A stretch of 64,000 nt of DNA from assembly GCA_015232315.1 (NCBI GenBank), contig JADFZZ010000004.1:259644-323643 (forward strand), written 5' to 3'. Position 1 is the stretch's first letter. Each line of letters starts with the position of its first letter. The position numbers and the translations under genes were made by a program. The notes below the pieces were generated by a model. The model did no database searches. It saw only the letters and a list, made by a program, of their open reading frames with translations, and was not told where the DNA came from. Below, in pieces: positions 37,673 through 46,948 of the stretch. The stretch is from SAR324 cluster bacterium (GTDB taxonomy: Bacteria > SAR324 > NAC60-12).

Positions 37673-38797
37673 ATGTATCAGGAAGAACAACTCAGAAGTT
37701 TTGGTGATATCGTCATGAGATTGATCCGTCGGGAAAATCTTTCTCGTCAAGAAGCCCGTGAAGGTTGGATGCATATCATCCAGAACACACAACCTGACCT
37801 GCAACAGGGAGCTTTCATGGCGGCTCTTGTTGCCAAAGGGGAGACGTTTGAGGAAGTTGCGGGAAGTTGGGATGCCATTTATGAATTTGATACCAACAAA
37901 GTCGATCTGAGTCATATTGATCCATTGGTTGAAAATTGCGGAACCGGAATGGATACACTGAAAACGTTCAATATCAGCACAGGGGCTTCTATCATTGCGG
38001 CGGCTAATGGTGTTTCCATGGCAAAGCATGGAGCCAGATCCATTACATCCAAATGCGGCACGGTTGATGTTCTGGAACATCTGGGCGTTGATGTTGAATG
38101 TGATCTCAATTGTGTCAAACACAGCATTGAACAGGCCGGGATAGGCATTTTCAACGGTATGAGCGCCAAAGTCCACCCCTCGGCATTAGGACGGATTCTG
38201 TCCCAGATCCGTTTTGGTTCGACGCTTAATATCTCTGGTTCTCTCGCTCATCCTGCCAACCCCCGTTATGCGCTTCGCGGAGTGTTTTCTCCTACAATTC
38301 TGAATCATACCATTGAAACCATGAGAGAGATCGGATACAGAAAAGCCATGGTCGTTTACGGATGGAATGACAAAAAAACCAAGGGTATAGACGAAATCTC
38401 GACTTTTGGAATCACAGAAGTTCGTGAACTTCATGAAAATGGAGCCATAGAATCCTATGAAATCACTCCGGAAGATTTTGGTATCAAACGACCTTCGTTT
38501 GACAAGATCGCATCCACCGGAACAGTGATCGGGGATGCGCAGGAATTATTAAAAACACTGCTGGGGCGAGCCAGTAACGCAAAACGCAATATTATGTGCC
38601 TGAACGCGGCTCCAATCATATATATCGCTGGAAAAGCCAAAGATCTCAAACAGGGGTATCAAATGGCACAGGAAACTCTGGCAAGAGGACTTGCTGTTGA
38701 AAAACTTCAGGAATGGGTATTGACCCAGACCAGAAATCGCATGAAAAGCGAAGAACAATTCCATGCAACCCTGGGTGAGATTCAGATCCCGATGTAA
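37673..38797 (+). CDS. Divergent TrpD-family (anthranilate phosphoribosyltransferase-like) enzyme
   Basis: The 374-residue product has the family's helical N-domain and alpha/beta domain. The PRPP-loop reads CGTGMDTLKTFNIST instead of GTGGD. The KHGNR segment reads KHGARSITSKCGTVDVLE. The region normally containing LGxRTIFNxLGPLxNP reads IRFGSTLNISGSLAHP, losing the Arg and Pro linked to anthranilate binding. The fold and PRPP-dependent phosphoribosyl transfer are likely retained, but the acceptor may not be anthranilate. No other trp gene is nearby. AAAGGGA precedes the ATG, and a hairpin follows the stop. Confidence 0.8.
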   Translation: MYQEEQLRSFGDIVMRLIRRENLSRQEAREGWMHIIQNTQPDLQQGAFMAALVAKGETFEEVAGSWDAIYEFDTNKVDLSHIDPLVENCGTGMDTLKTFNISTGASIIAAANGVSMAKHGARSITSKCGTVDVLEHLGVDVECDLNCVKHSIEQAGIGIFNGMSAKVHPSALGRILSQIRFGSTLNISGSLAHPANPRYALRGVFSPTILNHTIETMREIGYRKAMVVYGWNDKKTKGIDEISTFGITEVRELHENGAIESYEITPEDFGIKRPSFDKIASTGTVIGDAQELLKTLLGRASNAKRNIMCLNAAPIIYIAGKAKDLKQGYQMAQETLARGLAVEKLQEWVLTQTRNRMKSEEQFHATLGEIQIPM

Positions 38798-38826
38798 AGC
38801 ATATCTCGCCACGATTCCATCAAAAT

Positions 38827-38851
38827 GGGATATTGCGCTGATCAATATCCC
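38827..38851 (+). terminator. Hairpin after the TrpD-like gene
   Basis: GGGATATTG (38827-38835) and CAATATCCC (38843-38851) form a perfect 9-bp stem with a 7-base loop, 29 bases past the stop. No T-run follows directly, so it may be a weak or factor-dependent terminator. Confidence 0.5.
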
Positions 38852-39081
38852 GATGGATCAATCCTCATTTTATCCTGTATTTCTGACGAAATCCCGGTGA
38901 CAACTGACGAAATCTCGTCATCCCCCAAGGAGTACAACCGCAAGATTTACTAACATAGTGAATAATTAAACACTTGTTTTTGTTGTGTAATAATTTTTGT
39001 TTCAGTGTAGCACGGATAAGGCATGAGGCGTGAAGGAGGAATATCAGACTTTGTAACCAATTAAACATTCGAGAGGTGATC

Positions 39082-40656
39082 ATGAAAACAGATATCAAAC
39101 TATTCCTGGTTATTCTGATAATGATTATTTCAGTGGTTTCATGTTCTGATATCGAAGGAACAGGCATGAAGAAAAACTCAAAAAGTGCCACAACAGGGAT
39201 GGAAACCACTACGACAGAAACCAATATTGAGACAACAAAGGATAAGGAACCTATCAGCGGAATATCATGGGAAAAAATATATGCGGCGTTTCTTTCAAAA
39301 AACTGTGTGAGTTGTCACAATGACGCATCACCAGCATCAGGTCTTTCATGGACTCTGGAAAGTTATGACGCGATCGTGACTGCTCAGCGGAAAAGCTCAA
39401 CCACGGAAGACCTGATTGTAAAACCTTTTGATCCGGAAAACAGTTTTGTCATTAAAAAACTCAAAGGTCTGGATGGTGTTTCAAGGATGCCTCTTGGTGG
39501 TCCTTATCTGGAAGAGGTGGCAATTCAATACTTTGAAATGTGGATTGCTGACGGCGCCTTGAGAGAATCAGCGCTTCCCACGGAATTACAGGCAGAGGAT
39601 ACACCATTGAGTGATGAAACCGCCGCTGGCGTAGTGGCTCCATCCATAGCCGCGGAACCTACTTGGGATTACATTACAAAATATGTGTTGGGACCGGGTT
39701 GTCAGATGTGTCATTCTAACAGTTTCAATTACAAAAACCTATCCTGGTCTGCTGATCGATATGATGACATTGTGGCCAGAGGAAGAAGAAGCTCGGAAGT
39801 CTCAGAATTAAAAATTGTCGAGCCTTTCAATAAAGATAAAAGTTATTTGTATCTCAAGCTGATCGGCAGCGACATCAAGGGTAGTAAAATGCCCGGATTG
39901 GGAATTGCGCTGCCCGGCAGTGAAATCGAAAACATCGGCAAATGGATTGATAACGGCGCTTTGCCTTCTGTGGAATATGTTTCATGGGATGCCATTGAAC
40001 AATCCATTCTACGCAATAACTGCTCTGGATGCCATAATAAGAATCTGAAAAATGGAGACCTGAATCTCGACTTTAACAGTTATAAAGAAATTGTGACCAA
40101 TGGAAAGAAAAGTTCTTCAGGAATAAAAATTGTTGAAGTTGGAAACAAGGAACAGAGTATGTTGTATAAAAAAATTAAAGGTGAAGCAGGGAAACGCATG
40201 CCTTTGGGGTCGGCCTTGTCAGATGAAAGCATCAATCTGATAGGTACATGGATTGATAATGGCGCGAAAAAACTGAAAGTAACGGATTCATCCGGATCGC
40301 TTTCTGGTATTGAAATCCCGAAAGATGTGGAAGCAACAATAGAAATCAATTCTCAATTGTTCGTATGGAGTGATATTCAAAAAGAAATATTTCAAAAACG
40401 TTGTGTTGTTTGTCATAACGCGACAACACCTGCCTCAAAGCTGAGTTGGACGGCAGATCAATATGAAACAGTGCTTTATAAACAAAGTGCTACGGGCGAA
40501 CTTTTGATCAAGCGTGGAGATGGTATCTCGAGTTACCTTGTTAAAAAACTCAAAGGCATGGGGTCTGGAAACCGGATGCCATTAGGAGGACCCTATTTAA
40601 CTGAAGACGAACTCAATAAGATCGTTCTTTGGATTGATAGCGGTGCCAACGAATAA
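39082..40656 (+). CDS. Cytochrome c lipoprotein with four planctomycete-type haem modules
   Basis: I chose ATG 39082 with GAGAGG five bases upstream. The 524-residue product has a lipobox VVSC (~residue 15) and a Thr/Ser-rich linker. It then has four repeats of ~110 residues, each with a haem motif: CVSCH (~75), CQMCH (~207), CSGCH (~314) and CVVCH (~441). Each module ends in a KMPLG or RMPLGGP-type Met and a W-I-D-x-GA tail. This is the planctomycete-type cytochrome c fold often attached to surface lipoproteins. It is related to the genes at 43628 and 45515, and is likely an outer-membrane electron carrier. Confidence 0.85.
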   Translation: MKTDIKLFLVILIMIISVVSCSDIEGTGMKKNSKSATTGMETTTTETNIETTKDKEPISGISWEKIYAAFLSKNCVSCHNDASPASGLSWTLESYDAIVTAQRKSSTTEDLIVKPFDPENSFVIKKLKGLDGVSRMPLGGPYLEEVAIQYFEMWIADGALRESALPTELQAEDTPLSDETAAGVVAPSIAAEPTWDYITKYVLGPGCQMCHSNSFNYKNLSWSADRYDDIVARGRRSSEVSELKIVEPFNKDKSYLYLKLIGSDIKGSKMPGLGIALPGSEIENIGKWIDNGALPSVEYVSWDAIEQSILRNNCSGCHNKNLKNGDLNLDFNSYKEIVTNGKKSSSGIKIVEVGNKEQSMLYKKIKGEAGKRMPLGSALSDESINLIGTWIDNGAKKLKVTDSSGSLSGIEIPKDVEATIEINSQLFVWSDIQKEIFQKRCVVCHNATTPASKLSWTADQYETVLYKQSATGELLIKRGDGISSYLVKKLKGMGSGNRMPLGGPYLTEDELNKIVLWIDSGANE

Positions 40657-40671
40657 ACATGAATTCATCTT

Positions 40672-40701
40672 CAGGGATGATTCTATTATCATCCCTGTTT
40701 C
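40672..40701 (+). terminator. Intrinsic terminator of the four-module cytochrome gene
   Basis: CAGGGATGAT (40672-40681) pairs perfectly with ATCATCCCTG (40688-40697) around a 6-base loop and is followed by TTTC. Confidence 0.7.
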
Positions 40702-40851
40702 TCACATATCGTCAATACCTGACATGCCTTTATTTCCCCTAAATTCCCCAAAAAATACCAGGATCGAATTATCTATAGTTCTCCAGAAAAATATCCAGCA
40801 AGTATTCCCCCTTTTTCTAAAGTGATTCAGGTGGATGTTGCCGAATAATTT

Positions 40852-41064
40852 TTATGGAATACGATAAAACCCTGTCTGAACAAACTCTGAAAGAGCCCTT
40901 GACTCATCCAAAGGTAATTTATCGTGTCGAGATCTTGGAATCAGTCGAAACCCATGGATTTCTTGTTTTCGATTCAAAATGACACATTTGCTTTTTTGAT
41001 AAACTGACCAAAATTTTGATTTATCCTCACGAAGCAAAATATATCCTTGATTATCCATATCCAT
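40852..41064 (-). CDS. Possible small protein
   Basis: A 70-residue minus-strand frame starts at an ATG with no clear ribosome site. The composition looks protein-like (Trp, Tyr, several Arg/Lys, one Cys), with no signal peptide or recognised motif. It lies alone in a 555-base interval between two plus-strand genes. It could equally be a decayed fragment or non-coding. Confidence 0.3.
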   Translation of the reverse strand: MDMDNQGYILLREDKSKFWSVYQKSKCVILNRKQEIHGFRLIPRSRHDKLPLDESRALSEFVQTGFYRIP

Positions 41065-41211
41065 TTTTTTTAACTATCAGGATAACCATCTCAATGAATT
41101 CAAAGGCTACCCACTTAACCGGGACAATATTTATTTAATTTGGGATTTTCGATAAGTCAGTTGTTGATTTTGAGGAAAGCATGGTTTTACCAGATTGCAA
41201 TCAAGTTGAGT

Positions 41212-43116
41212 ATGATATTTAAAAAATTAAACTTTATAAGTGCTAAGGAATTTGTGACACCCAGGTATTCATTCCTGGTGATTGTCGGAACCACCTTTCT
41301 GGCTGAGGCTCTGGTCATGATCATGTTCAGATTCTGGCCGCCAGCACCCTGGATGGAAGTCTTCATTGACGCATGTATTCTATCAATAGTAATGTGGGGG
41401 TGTCTTCATTATTTCCTTATCAGACCTCTTGATAATCATCTCATCCATTATAAAAATCTGGTTGAACAACTGAGCAAGCGTGACGCATTGGCCAGATCCC
41501 TGGATTATACCGGTGACGGGTTGATGATCACAGATCTGAATGAAATAATTATTTACGCGAATCCATCCCTTGAATCCATGACCGGTTACAGCGCACAGGA
41601 ATTACTTGGAAAAACATCCCGCATGCTCAACAGTGATCGGCAAAATACTGAAATCTATCAGGATCTCCTGAAAACGGTTTCAGGTGGCCAATGCTGGAGG
41701 AATGAAACGATATCCCAACGGAAAAATGGTTCTCGATTTTATGCGGATGTCACTGTTTCACCTGTGTTCAATCAGTCGGGGGATATCACACATTTTTCCA
41801 CCATCATGCGGGATGTTACGGAAAAACATGAAATGGAAGCCCGTCTGCTTGCAGCTCAGAAGTTGGAAGTTATTGGTATCCTTTCTGCTGGAGTGGCTCA
41901 TAATTTCAACAATCTGCTGAATATCATTGCCGGTGCCATTGCTATCATGTCAGAGGAACCCAACCATTCCGAACGTGATGTAAAAATGCTGGATCTCGTC
42001 CAGAAAACGGTGACACGTGGATCCAGACTGGTTAAACAGATCATGGTATTAGGCGGTACAACAAAAAATTTGATGGTGATCAACCTGTCAGAATACCTGC
42101 GACAGGAAGCTGACAGGCTCAGCATGATCATTCCAAAATCAGTTCAATTGAAAGTCAATATCCAGACCGAAAACATTTTTATCAAAATGGATTCCGGGCA
42201 AATTTCTGAAATTCTGCTGAATCTTTGCCTTAACGCTGTTCATGCCATGGACACAACAGGAGGAACGCTTGAAATTATTCTCCAGGGCATGCCGCAAACC
42301 AGTCAGGATTTTGGTGATAACGATCCTGCCTGGAAATACGGTCAACTCCAATGCGCGCGTTTGAGTTTGAGTGATACCGGATGCGGAATACCTCCTGAAA
42401 CGCTAAATAGAATTTTTGAGCCTTTTTTTACCACAAAAGAAACCGGGAATGGCTCTGGTCTGGGGCTTTCGGTCGTTCAGGGACTGATCGAGGCTAATAA
42501 AGGACAAATCTCTGTCAGCAGCGAGGTTGGTAAGGGAACCACGTTTGACCTTTATTTTCCTACGACCAGTGAACTTCCTTTGAAAAATATGGAGCGTTCA
42601 GAAGACATGGTAAGATCGCCTATCCTTACAGCCATACAGGCCCAGTCATTGTTTGAGAATAAAACTGTGGCTCCTTCAGATGTTTTATCAATGGAATCTT
42701 CACATCAATCCCCTGAAACGGTGTTGGGAATTGAGCAGATCCATCCTGAAAAACGCTACGTACTGATAGCGGAGGATGAACCCGTTCTCATCGAAATATA
42801 TAAAGCTATGCTGAAAAAAAAAGGAGTTCCTGTGATCGTGTGTGGAGACGGAGAGAAAGCGTTTCAAACCTGGAAGGATAATCCCGAGAAATTTTCCCTG
42901 GTTATTACGGATTATGCCATGCCCAACATGAATGGTGCCCAACTGGCAATAAACCTTCATCAACATGCGCCGGATCTGCCTATTCTCATGGTTACAGGCT
43001 ATGGTGACGCATTCAGTCAAAAAGAACTGGATGCTTGGGGAATCCGTGAATGTTTGTCCAAACCCGTCAATTTTAAAATGCTCATTGATCTGATTCGTCA
43101 ATATCAGGAGCAATAA
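41212..43116 (+). CDS. Hybrid sensor histidine kinase (PAS-kinase-receiver)
   Basis: I prefer ATG 41212 over a TTG at 41140, though the ribosome site is weak (GTTGAG). The 634-residue product has two membrane helices near ~20-38 and ~48-72, joined by a very short periplasmic loop, then a PAS domain (~105-225). The kinase core has VAHNFNNLLNI (His ~250), CLNAVHAM, DTGCGI and GSGLGLSV. A receiver domain at ~530-630 has IAEDEP, VITDYAMPNMNG and LSKPVNF. It lacks a further output domain. It is clearly related to the hybrid kinase at 46949-48889, which faces the same cytochrome lipoprotein genes. Confidence 0.88.
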   Translation: MIFKKLNFISAKEFVTPRYSFLVIVGTTFLAEALVMIMFRFWPPAPWMEVFIDACILSIVMWGCLHYFLIRPLDNHLIHYKNLVEQLSKRDALARSLDYTGDGLMITDLNEIIIYANPSLESMTGYSAQELLGKTSRMLNSDRQNTEIYQDLLKTVSGGQCWRNETISQRKNGSRFYADVTVSPVFNQSGDITHFSTIMRDVTEKHEMEARLLAAQKLEVIGILSAGVAHNFNNLLNIIAGAIAIMSEEPNHSERDVKMLDLVQKTVTRGSRLVKQIMVLGGTTKNLMVINLSEYLRQEADRLSMIIPKSVQLKVNIQTENIFIKMDSGQISEILLNLCLNAVHAMDTTGGTLEIILQGMPQTSQDFGDNDPAWKYGQLQCARLSLSDTGCGIPPETLNRIFEPFFTTKETGNGSGLGLSVVQGLIEANKGQISVSSEVGKGTTFDLYFPTTSELPLKNMERSEDMVRSPILTAIQAQSLFENKTVAPSDVLSMESSHQSPETVLGIEQIHPEKRYVLIAEDEPVLIEIYKAMLKKKGVPVIVCGDGEKAFQTWKDNPEKFSLVITDYAMPNMNGAQLAINLHQHAPDLPILMVTGYGDAFSQKELDAWGIRECLSKPVNFKMLIDLIRQYQEQ

Positions 43117-43627
43117 GGTCCATCGACACAGTGTTCCATAAATCTGGGTTCATAAATCAATTATATGAACCATACGATCCTTCAAACAATACACTTGAAT
43201 CAATTTTTAGATTTTCCTCGCCGAAATTTCGTCCAGATCTGCCGGTTAATAGGCAGCCTCCAGTTTCATCATTCCCCTTATTTATTGTCATCTGAAAACA
43301 TAAAAAGTACGACTTGTTTCTCAAGCAGGCTTTTGCCTGTTTGAGCCATGATCCATGCAGTTTGCAGAGACTCAAAGACAACGGCATTAAGGATCGTTGA
43401 TGAGTGTTTTTAACCCTGTGATGCAAGCTCATAAATCACAATAAATCTATTGAAAAATTATCTGGAATTATCTGGAATTTTTATAAAAATTAAAATTAAT
43501 TACTGATTAATATCAGCATGTTATTCATGTGTTTTTTTTAATTTAAAAAAGTGGCCAGCTAGTTGCAGAAAGGTATCCGAAACCAAAATCATGGTGATTT
43601 AGGAATAAACCTAACTTTAGGAGGAAT
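43117..43627. other. Gene-free gap upstream of the haem lipoprotein gene
   Basis: The gap holds an 8-bp hairpin (43147-43154 with 43164-43171), which may end the hybrid kinase transcript. A near-perfect 10-bp hairpin TCAAGCAGGC/GCCTGTTTGA lies at 43321-43344. The right half is AT-rich and probably contains the promoter. Just before the start codon CCTAACTTTAGG could fold over part of the AGGAGG site. I see no match to a known riboswitch. Confidence 0.4.
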
Positions 43628-45418
43628 ATGAGAGTGATAACCTTTATGAAATGGCTATCAATGATTGTCATGGCAAGTATGCTGTTTGCGGCTTGCAGTG
43701 AGTTGAATCCAACAGATAAAAATTCAGCACAAAGTGAAAATAAAATAACAGCGGCTGTCGAAAAATCCGCTGAAGAAGCCACTGAAGTTGATGTTACGAT
43801 TCAATTAACCATGCCAGGTTCGGCAGTATCTAAATTGGCACGAGCTGGGTTCGCTGATGTGACCTCTGTCAAAGTCAGTGTAAAACAGGGTTCTACCTTT
43901 AGAGTGGAAAATCAGGAATTCACTAAAAATGGTAACACTTGGGAAGGTACCCTAGCCAAAATGCCAGTGGGAATCGAACTGAGTTTTATCGCCAAAGCCT
44001 ATAACGGAACAACAGAAGTATTCAACGGCATGACCGTGACTACTTTGGCTGCGAGCGTGACATCTGTTTCAATCACCCTGGCCACCTCTGAAGGAACCAA
44101 GACGGTCAAGTTCCCCAAAGTTGAACAAATCAGTCGTACGGCTGCTGGTGTCGAATCCGGAAATACCAGTCAGATCAACTTCTTTCTTTCCGGTTCATTT
44201 GGAGAAGCACTGCAATGGGACATCCTGGGAACAGCCGGAAGTTTTACCCCGAGTTCAGGGACTGTAACACTTGAAGGCACCAGCGCCAAACTGGTTGTTG
44301 ATTTTACAGCGCCTACCACAGCCGGTGTTTATACCCATTCATTCCGTTTGACCAACACTCAGGGAAATTCAATCAAAGTTGTGTTTAACACTACCATTAT
44401 TGGTTTAGGTGACGCGAATGTTTCCTTGTACTTCAATCCTTCAATTGAAAATCTGGCATCCCAGCGAGTTGGTGACAATATCATCCTGGAAGCGACTGTG
44501 ACTGATGACAAAGCGTTGAGCAACCTGAATTACAGTTGGACTTTCAGTGGCGACGCAACCCGCTTTGCCAATCCAACCGTGAATCCCGCTCAACTGACTG
44601 GTTATACCACCAATGATGCCGGAATGATTGAACTGGTTGTGACAGATGCCGATGGTGGAAGCTCCACTCTGCAATATAACCTGTCCAAAGAACAATTCCC
44701 CAATGATGATGTGCTGGTTGTGGATATTGGCAAGGAAACCATTGGCAAAGGCGGCGGACCTTACACCAACGAATCATGGGCCTCCATGCAGACAAAAATC
44801 TTCTCCACATGTACCGGATGTCATGGTGGCGGAAGCCCAACCATGGGACTTTCATGGGAAGCGACCAAGTATGACGAAGTTGTAACCGCTGGTAAAATGT
44901 CGACTGCCGGAATTCCGTATATCGCTCCCGGAAATCCTGATGGAAGTTACGCTGTACAAAAAATTGAAGGTGCCGGTGCGAATTACGGTGGTTCCAGAAT
45001 GCCATTGGGCGGCCCAAACGTATCTGATGCTAATGTCGCTCTGCTGAGAGAGTGGATCCTGGCCGGTGCCAATTTTGAAGCAAAACCAGAACCTGCTGGA
45101 CCAACCACTTCAGAAACCTGGACAACCATGCAAACCGATGTGTTTTCAAAATGTACCGGATGTCATGGTGGCGGAAGCCCAACCATGGGACTTTCATGGG
45201 AAGCCAGCAAATATGATGAAGTTGTTACCAACGCAAAGGTTTCTACAGCCGGAATTCCATACATCGCAGTGGGTGATGTCGCTTCTTCCTACCTGATTCA
45301 GAAACTTGAAGGTGCTGGTCCAAATTTCAGCGGTTCAAAAATGCCTCTAGGTGGCTCAATTGATCAAGCGACCATTGATCGTGTCAAAGAATGGATTGCC
45401 GCAGGCGCTCCTCAATAA
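43628..45418 (+). CDS. Lipoprotein with Ig-like domains and two planctomycete-type haem c modules
   Basis: The 596-residue product starts at an ATG with AGGAGG just upstream. A lipobox LFAAC (~22) is followed by an N-terminal beta domain (~45-165) shared with the gene at 45515. Two Ig/cadherin-like beta domains (~170-365) follow. Two haem modules then carry CTGCH (~395 and ~509), each ending in a SRMPLGGP or SKMPLGG Met. The two modules share an exactly identical 54-bp stretch (44809-44862 and 45151-45204), showing recent duplication or gene conversion. A surface-exposed haem carrier on an adhesin-like stalk is inferred. Confidence 0.82.
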   Translation: MRVITFMKWLSMIVMASMLFAACSELNPTDKNSAQSENKITAAVEKSAEEATEVDVTIQLTMPGSAVSKLARAGFADVTSVKVSVKQGSTFRVENQEFTKNGNTWEGTLAKMPVGIELSFIAKAYNGTTEVFNGMTVTTLAASVTSVSITLATSEGTKTVKFPKVEQISRTAAGVESGNTSQINFFLSGSFGEALQWDILGTAGSFTPSSGTVTLEGTSAKLVVDFTAPTTAGVYTHSFRLTNTQGNSIKVVFNTTIIGLGDANVSLYFNPSIENLASQRVGDNIILEATVTDDKALSNLNYSWTFSGDATRFANPTVNPAQLTGYTTNDAGMIELVVTDADGGSSTLQYNLSKEQFPNDDVLVVDIGKETIGKGGGPYTNESWASMQTKIFSTCTGCHGGGSPTMGLSWEATKYDEVVTAGKMSTAGIPYIAPGNPDGSYAVQKIEGAGANYGGSRMPLGGPNVSDANVALLREWILAGANFEAKPEPAGPTTSETWTTMQTDVFSKCTGCHGGGSPTMGLSWEASKYDEVVTNAKVSTAGIPYIAVGDVASSYLIQKLEGAGPNFSGSKMPLGGSIDQATIDRVKEWIAAGAPQ

Positions 45419-45430
45419 TTGATCAACAAG

Positions 45431-45458
45431 AGAGATACCCTCGGGTATCTCTCCTTTT
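45431..45458 (+). terminator. Intrinsic terminator between the two haem lipoprotein genes
   Basis: AGAGATACCC (45431-45440) is perfectly complementary to GGGTATCTCT (45443-45452), and the hairpin is followed by CCTTTTTA. It lies 13 bases past the previous stop and inside the upstream extension of the next frame, arguing that the next gene starts at 45515. Confidence 0.85.
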
Positions 45459-45514
45459 TACCTTTAGTGTCAAATATTCAATCAACAGGTTTGTTACTTC
45501 AGCCAAGAGGACTT

Positions 45515-46942
45515 ATGAAAATGGGACTTATAGGAATTGTACTCATGTCATTCATGATGATTTCTTGTGCGGATATTTATGAGCCGAATGAACTTACGCG
45601 TACTTTGGACGTGATTCCAAATACAGAAGATTCCGGCACAGTTCAGAAAAAAGAATTTGTAGACATCAGTGTTAAAATTAATTTGATTCAGGGCATGAAT
45701 CGAAATGCTCGAAGTTTTTCAGATGTGACAAATGTCAAAGTGAGTGTCAAGGATGGTTCCACTTTCAGAATTGAAAACCAGGCTTTCACAAAAAATAACA
45801 ATGTCTGGGAAGGAACTCTGGCACAGATTCCAGTTCTCAAAGAACTGACTTTTATAACCAGCGCGACAGATGCTTCAGGAAATGAATTGTTCAATAGTTC
45901 AACCAATTACACTCTACAATCAGAATCAAGCAGCATCAGTCTCTCGCTTAAAATGAGTAATGACGGCGATACCTACAAGTTGCCCAAAATTGAGCAAATC
46001 AGCCGTCCAACCACAATTCCTGCTGGTACAACCAAACCCGTCAATTTTTATGTATCAGGCACTTTCAATGAAACCCTGACATGGACAATTGAAAGTCAAA
46101 CAGGCACGTTTTCATCAACGACTGGAACGATCACACTGGAAGGAACGCTGGGACTTGTATCCCTGCAATTTCAATCACCAGAAACGATTGGGGCGTTTCA
46201 GCACAGTATCCGTGTTGTTAACAGTGACGGCAACGCGATCAAAGCGATGTTTGATACGTCGATCGTTGACACCTGGAAAACAATCCAGTCTAGTATCTTT
46301 GGTACCTGTGTGAGTTGCCATAACAACACCACAGACGCATCGGGGAATGGTCTCAGTTTTGCGCTGGATCGCTATACAACACTGGTCAATAATCGGCAGA
46401 TTTCATCAAGAGCGTTGCCATACATTGATTCCAGAAAGAGCAAAAATTCTTACGTCATTCAAAAATTACAGGGAAGCGGAAGTTTATACACAGGCGCTCG
46501 AATGCCGAAAAATGGGCCATACCTTTCAGCCGCTCAGATTACACGATTGACAGACTGGATTAATGCAGGAGCGATTGATGTAAATGGCGATGCGGCGGCT
46601 CCTAACAATTACCCAGTGGGTTCCTGGATGTATGTTCAATCAAAAGTATTTCAAATATGTACTGCGTGCCATACCGATAATGCTATTTTCCCGGTTGCCA
46701 ATCCAGTGGATGGCGGTTTTTTTAACAGCAAACCCAAAGGTATTTCCTTTGACCCTGACAAGTATTTCAGTGTCGTGAATGACTCAACAGTCAGGCCTTA
46801 TGAACCCAATAACAGTAAGGCATGGACACGTGTTATTGAGACCGATGTGGACAAAAGAATGCCCTATGGGATGCCCGCATTAAGTGCTGAACAGAAACAG
46901 ATCATGAAAGACTGGATCAACGCTGGCGCAAAGAAAAAATAA
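45515..46942 (+). CDS. Lipoprotein with beta domain and two haem c modules
   Basis: I set the start at ATG 45515, with AGAGGA upstream and a terminator in the longer frame. The 475-residue product has lipobox MISC (~18). Its N-terminal domain is clearly paralogous to the gene at 43628 (shared TNVKVSVKDGSTFRIENQ against TSVKVSVKQGSTFRVENQ). An Ig-like domain (~165-255) and two haem modules with CVSCH (~265) and CTACH (~382) follow. The second module has a longer insert before its KRMPYGMP Met. It ends six bases before the convergent hybrid kinase gene, with no room for a separate terminator. Confidence 0.82.
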   Translation: MKMGLIGIVLMSFMMISCADIYEPNELTRTLDVIPNTEDSGTVQKKEFVDISVKINLIQGMNRNARSFSDVTNVKVSVKDGSTFRIENQAFTKNNNVWEGTLAQIPVLKELTFITSATDASGNELFNSSTNYTLQSESSSISLSLKMSNDGDTYKLPKIEQISRPTTIPAGTTKPVNFYVSGTFNETLTWTIESQTGTFSSTTGTITLEGTLGLVSLQFQSPETIGAFQHSIRVVNSDGNAIKAMFDTSIVDTWKTIQSSIFGTCVSCHNNTTDASGNGLSFALDRYTTLVNNRQISSRALPYIDSRKSKNSYVIQKLQGSGSLYTGARMPKNGPYLSAAQITRLTDWINAGAIDVNGDAAAPNNYPVGSWMYVQSKVFQICTACHTDNAIFPVANPVDGGFFNSKPKGISFDPDKYFSVVNDSTVRPYEPNNSKAWTRVIETDVDKRMPYGMPALSAEQKQIMKDWINAGAKKK

Positions 46943-46948
46943 CAGGGG

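Noticed and set aside
40634..40825. 63-codon plus-strand frame after the cytochrome gene
   Set aside because: It runs straight through the intrinsic terminator and overlaps the cytochrome 3' end.
43157..43432. 91-codon minus-strand frame
   Set aside because: It spans a long hairpin, has no ribosome site and no protein-like motif.
43433..43627. Possible riboswitch upstream of the haem lipoprotein gene
   Set aside because: Only short hairpins are visible and no known aptamer consensus could be matched; a CCTA/TAGG fold near the ribosome site is too short to claim.
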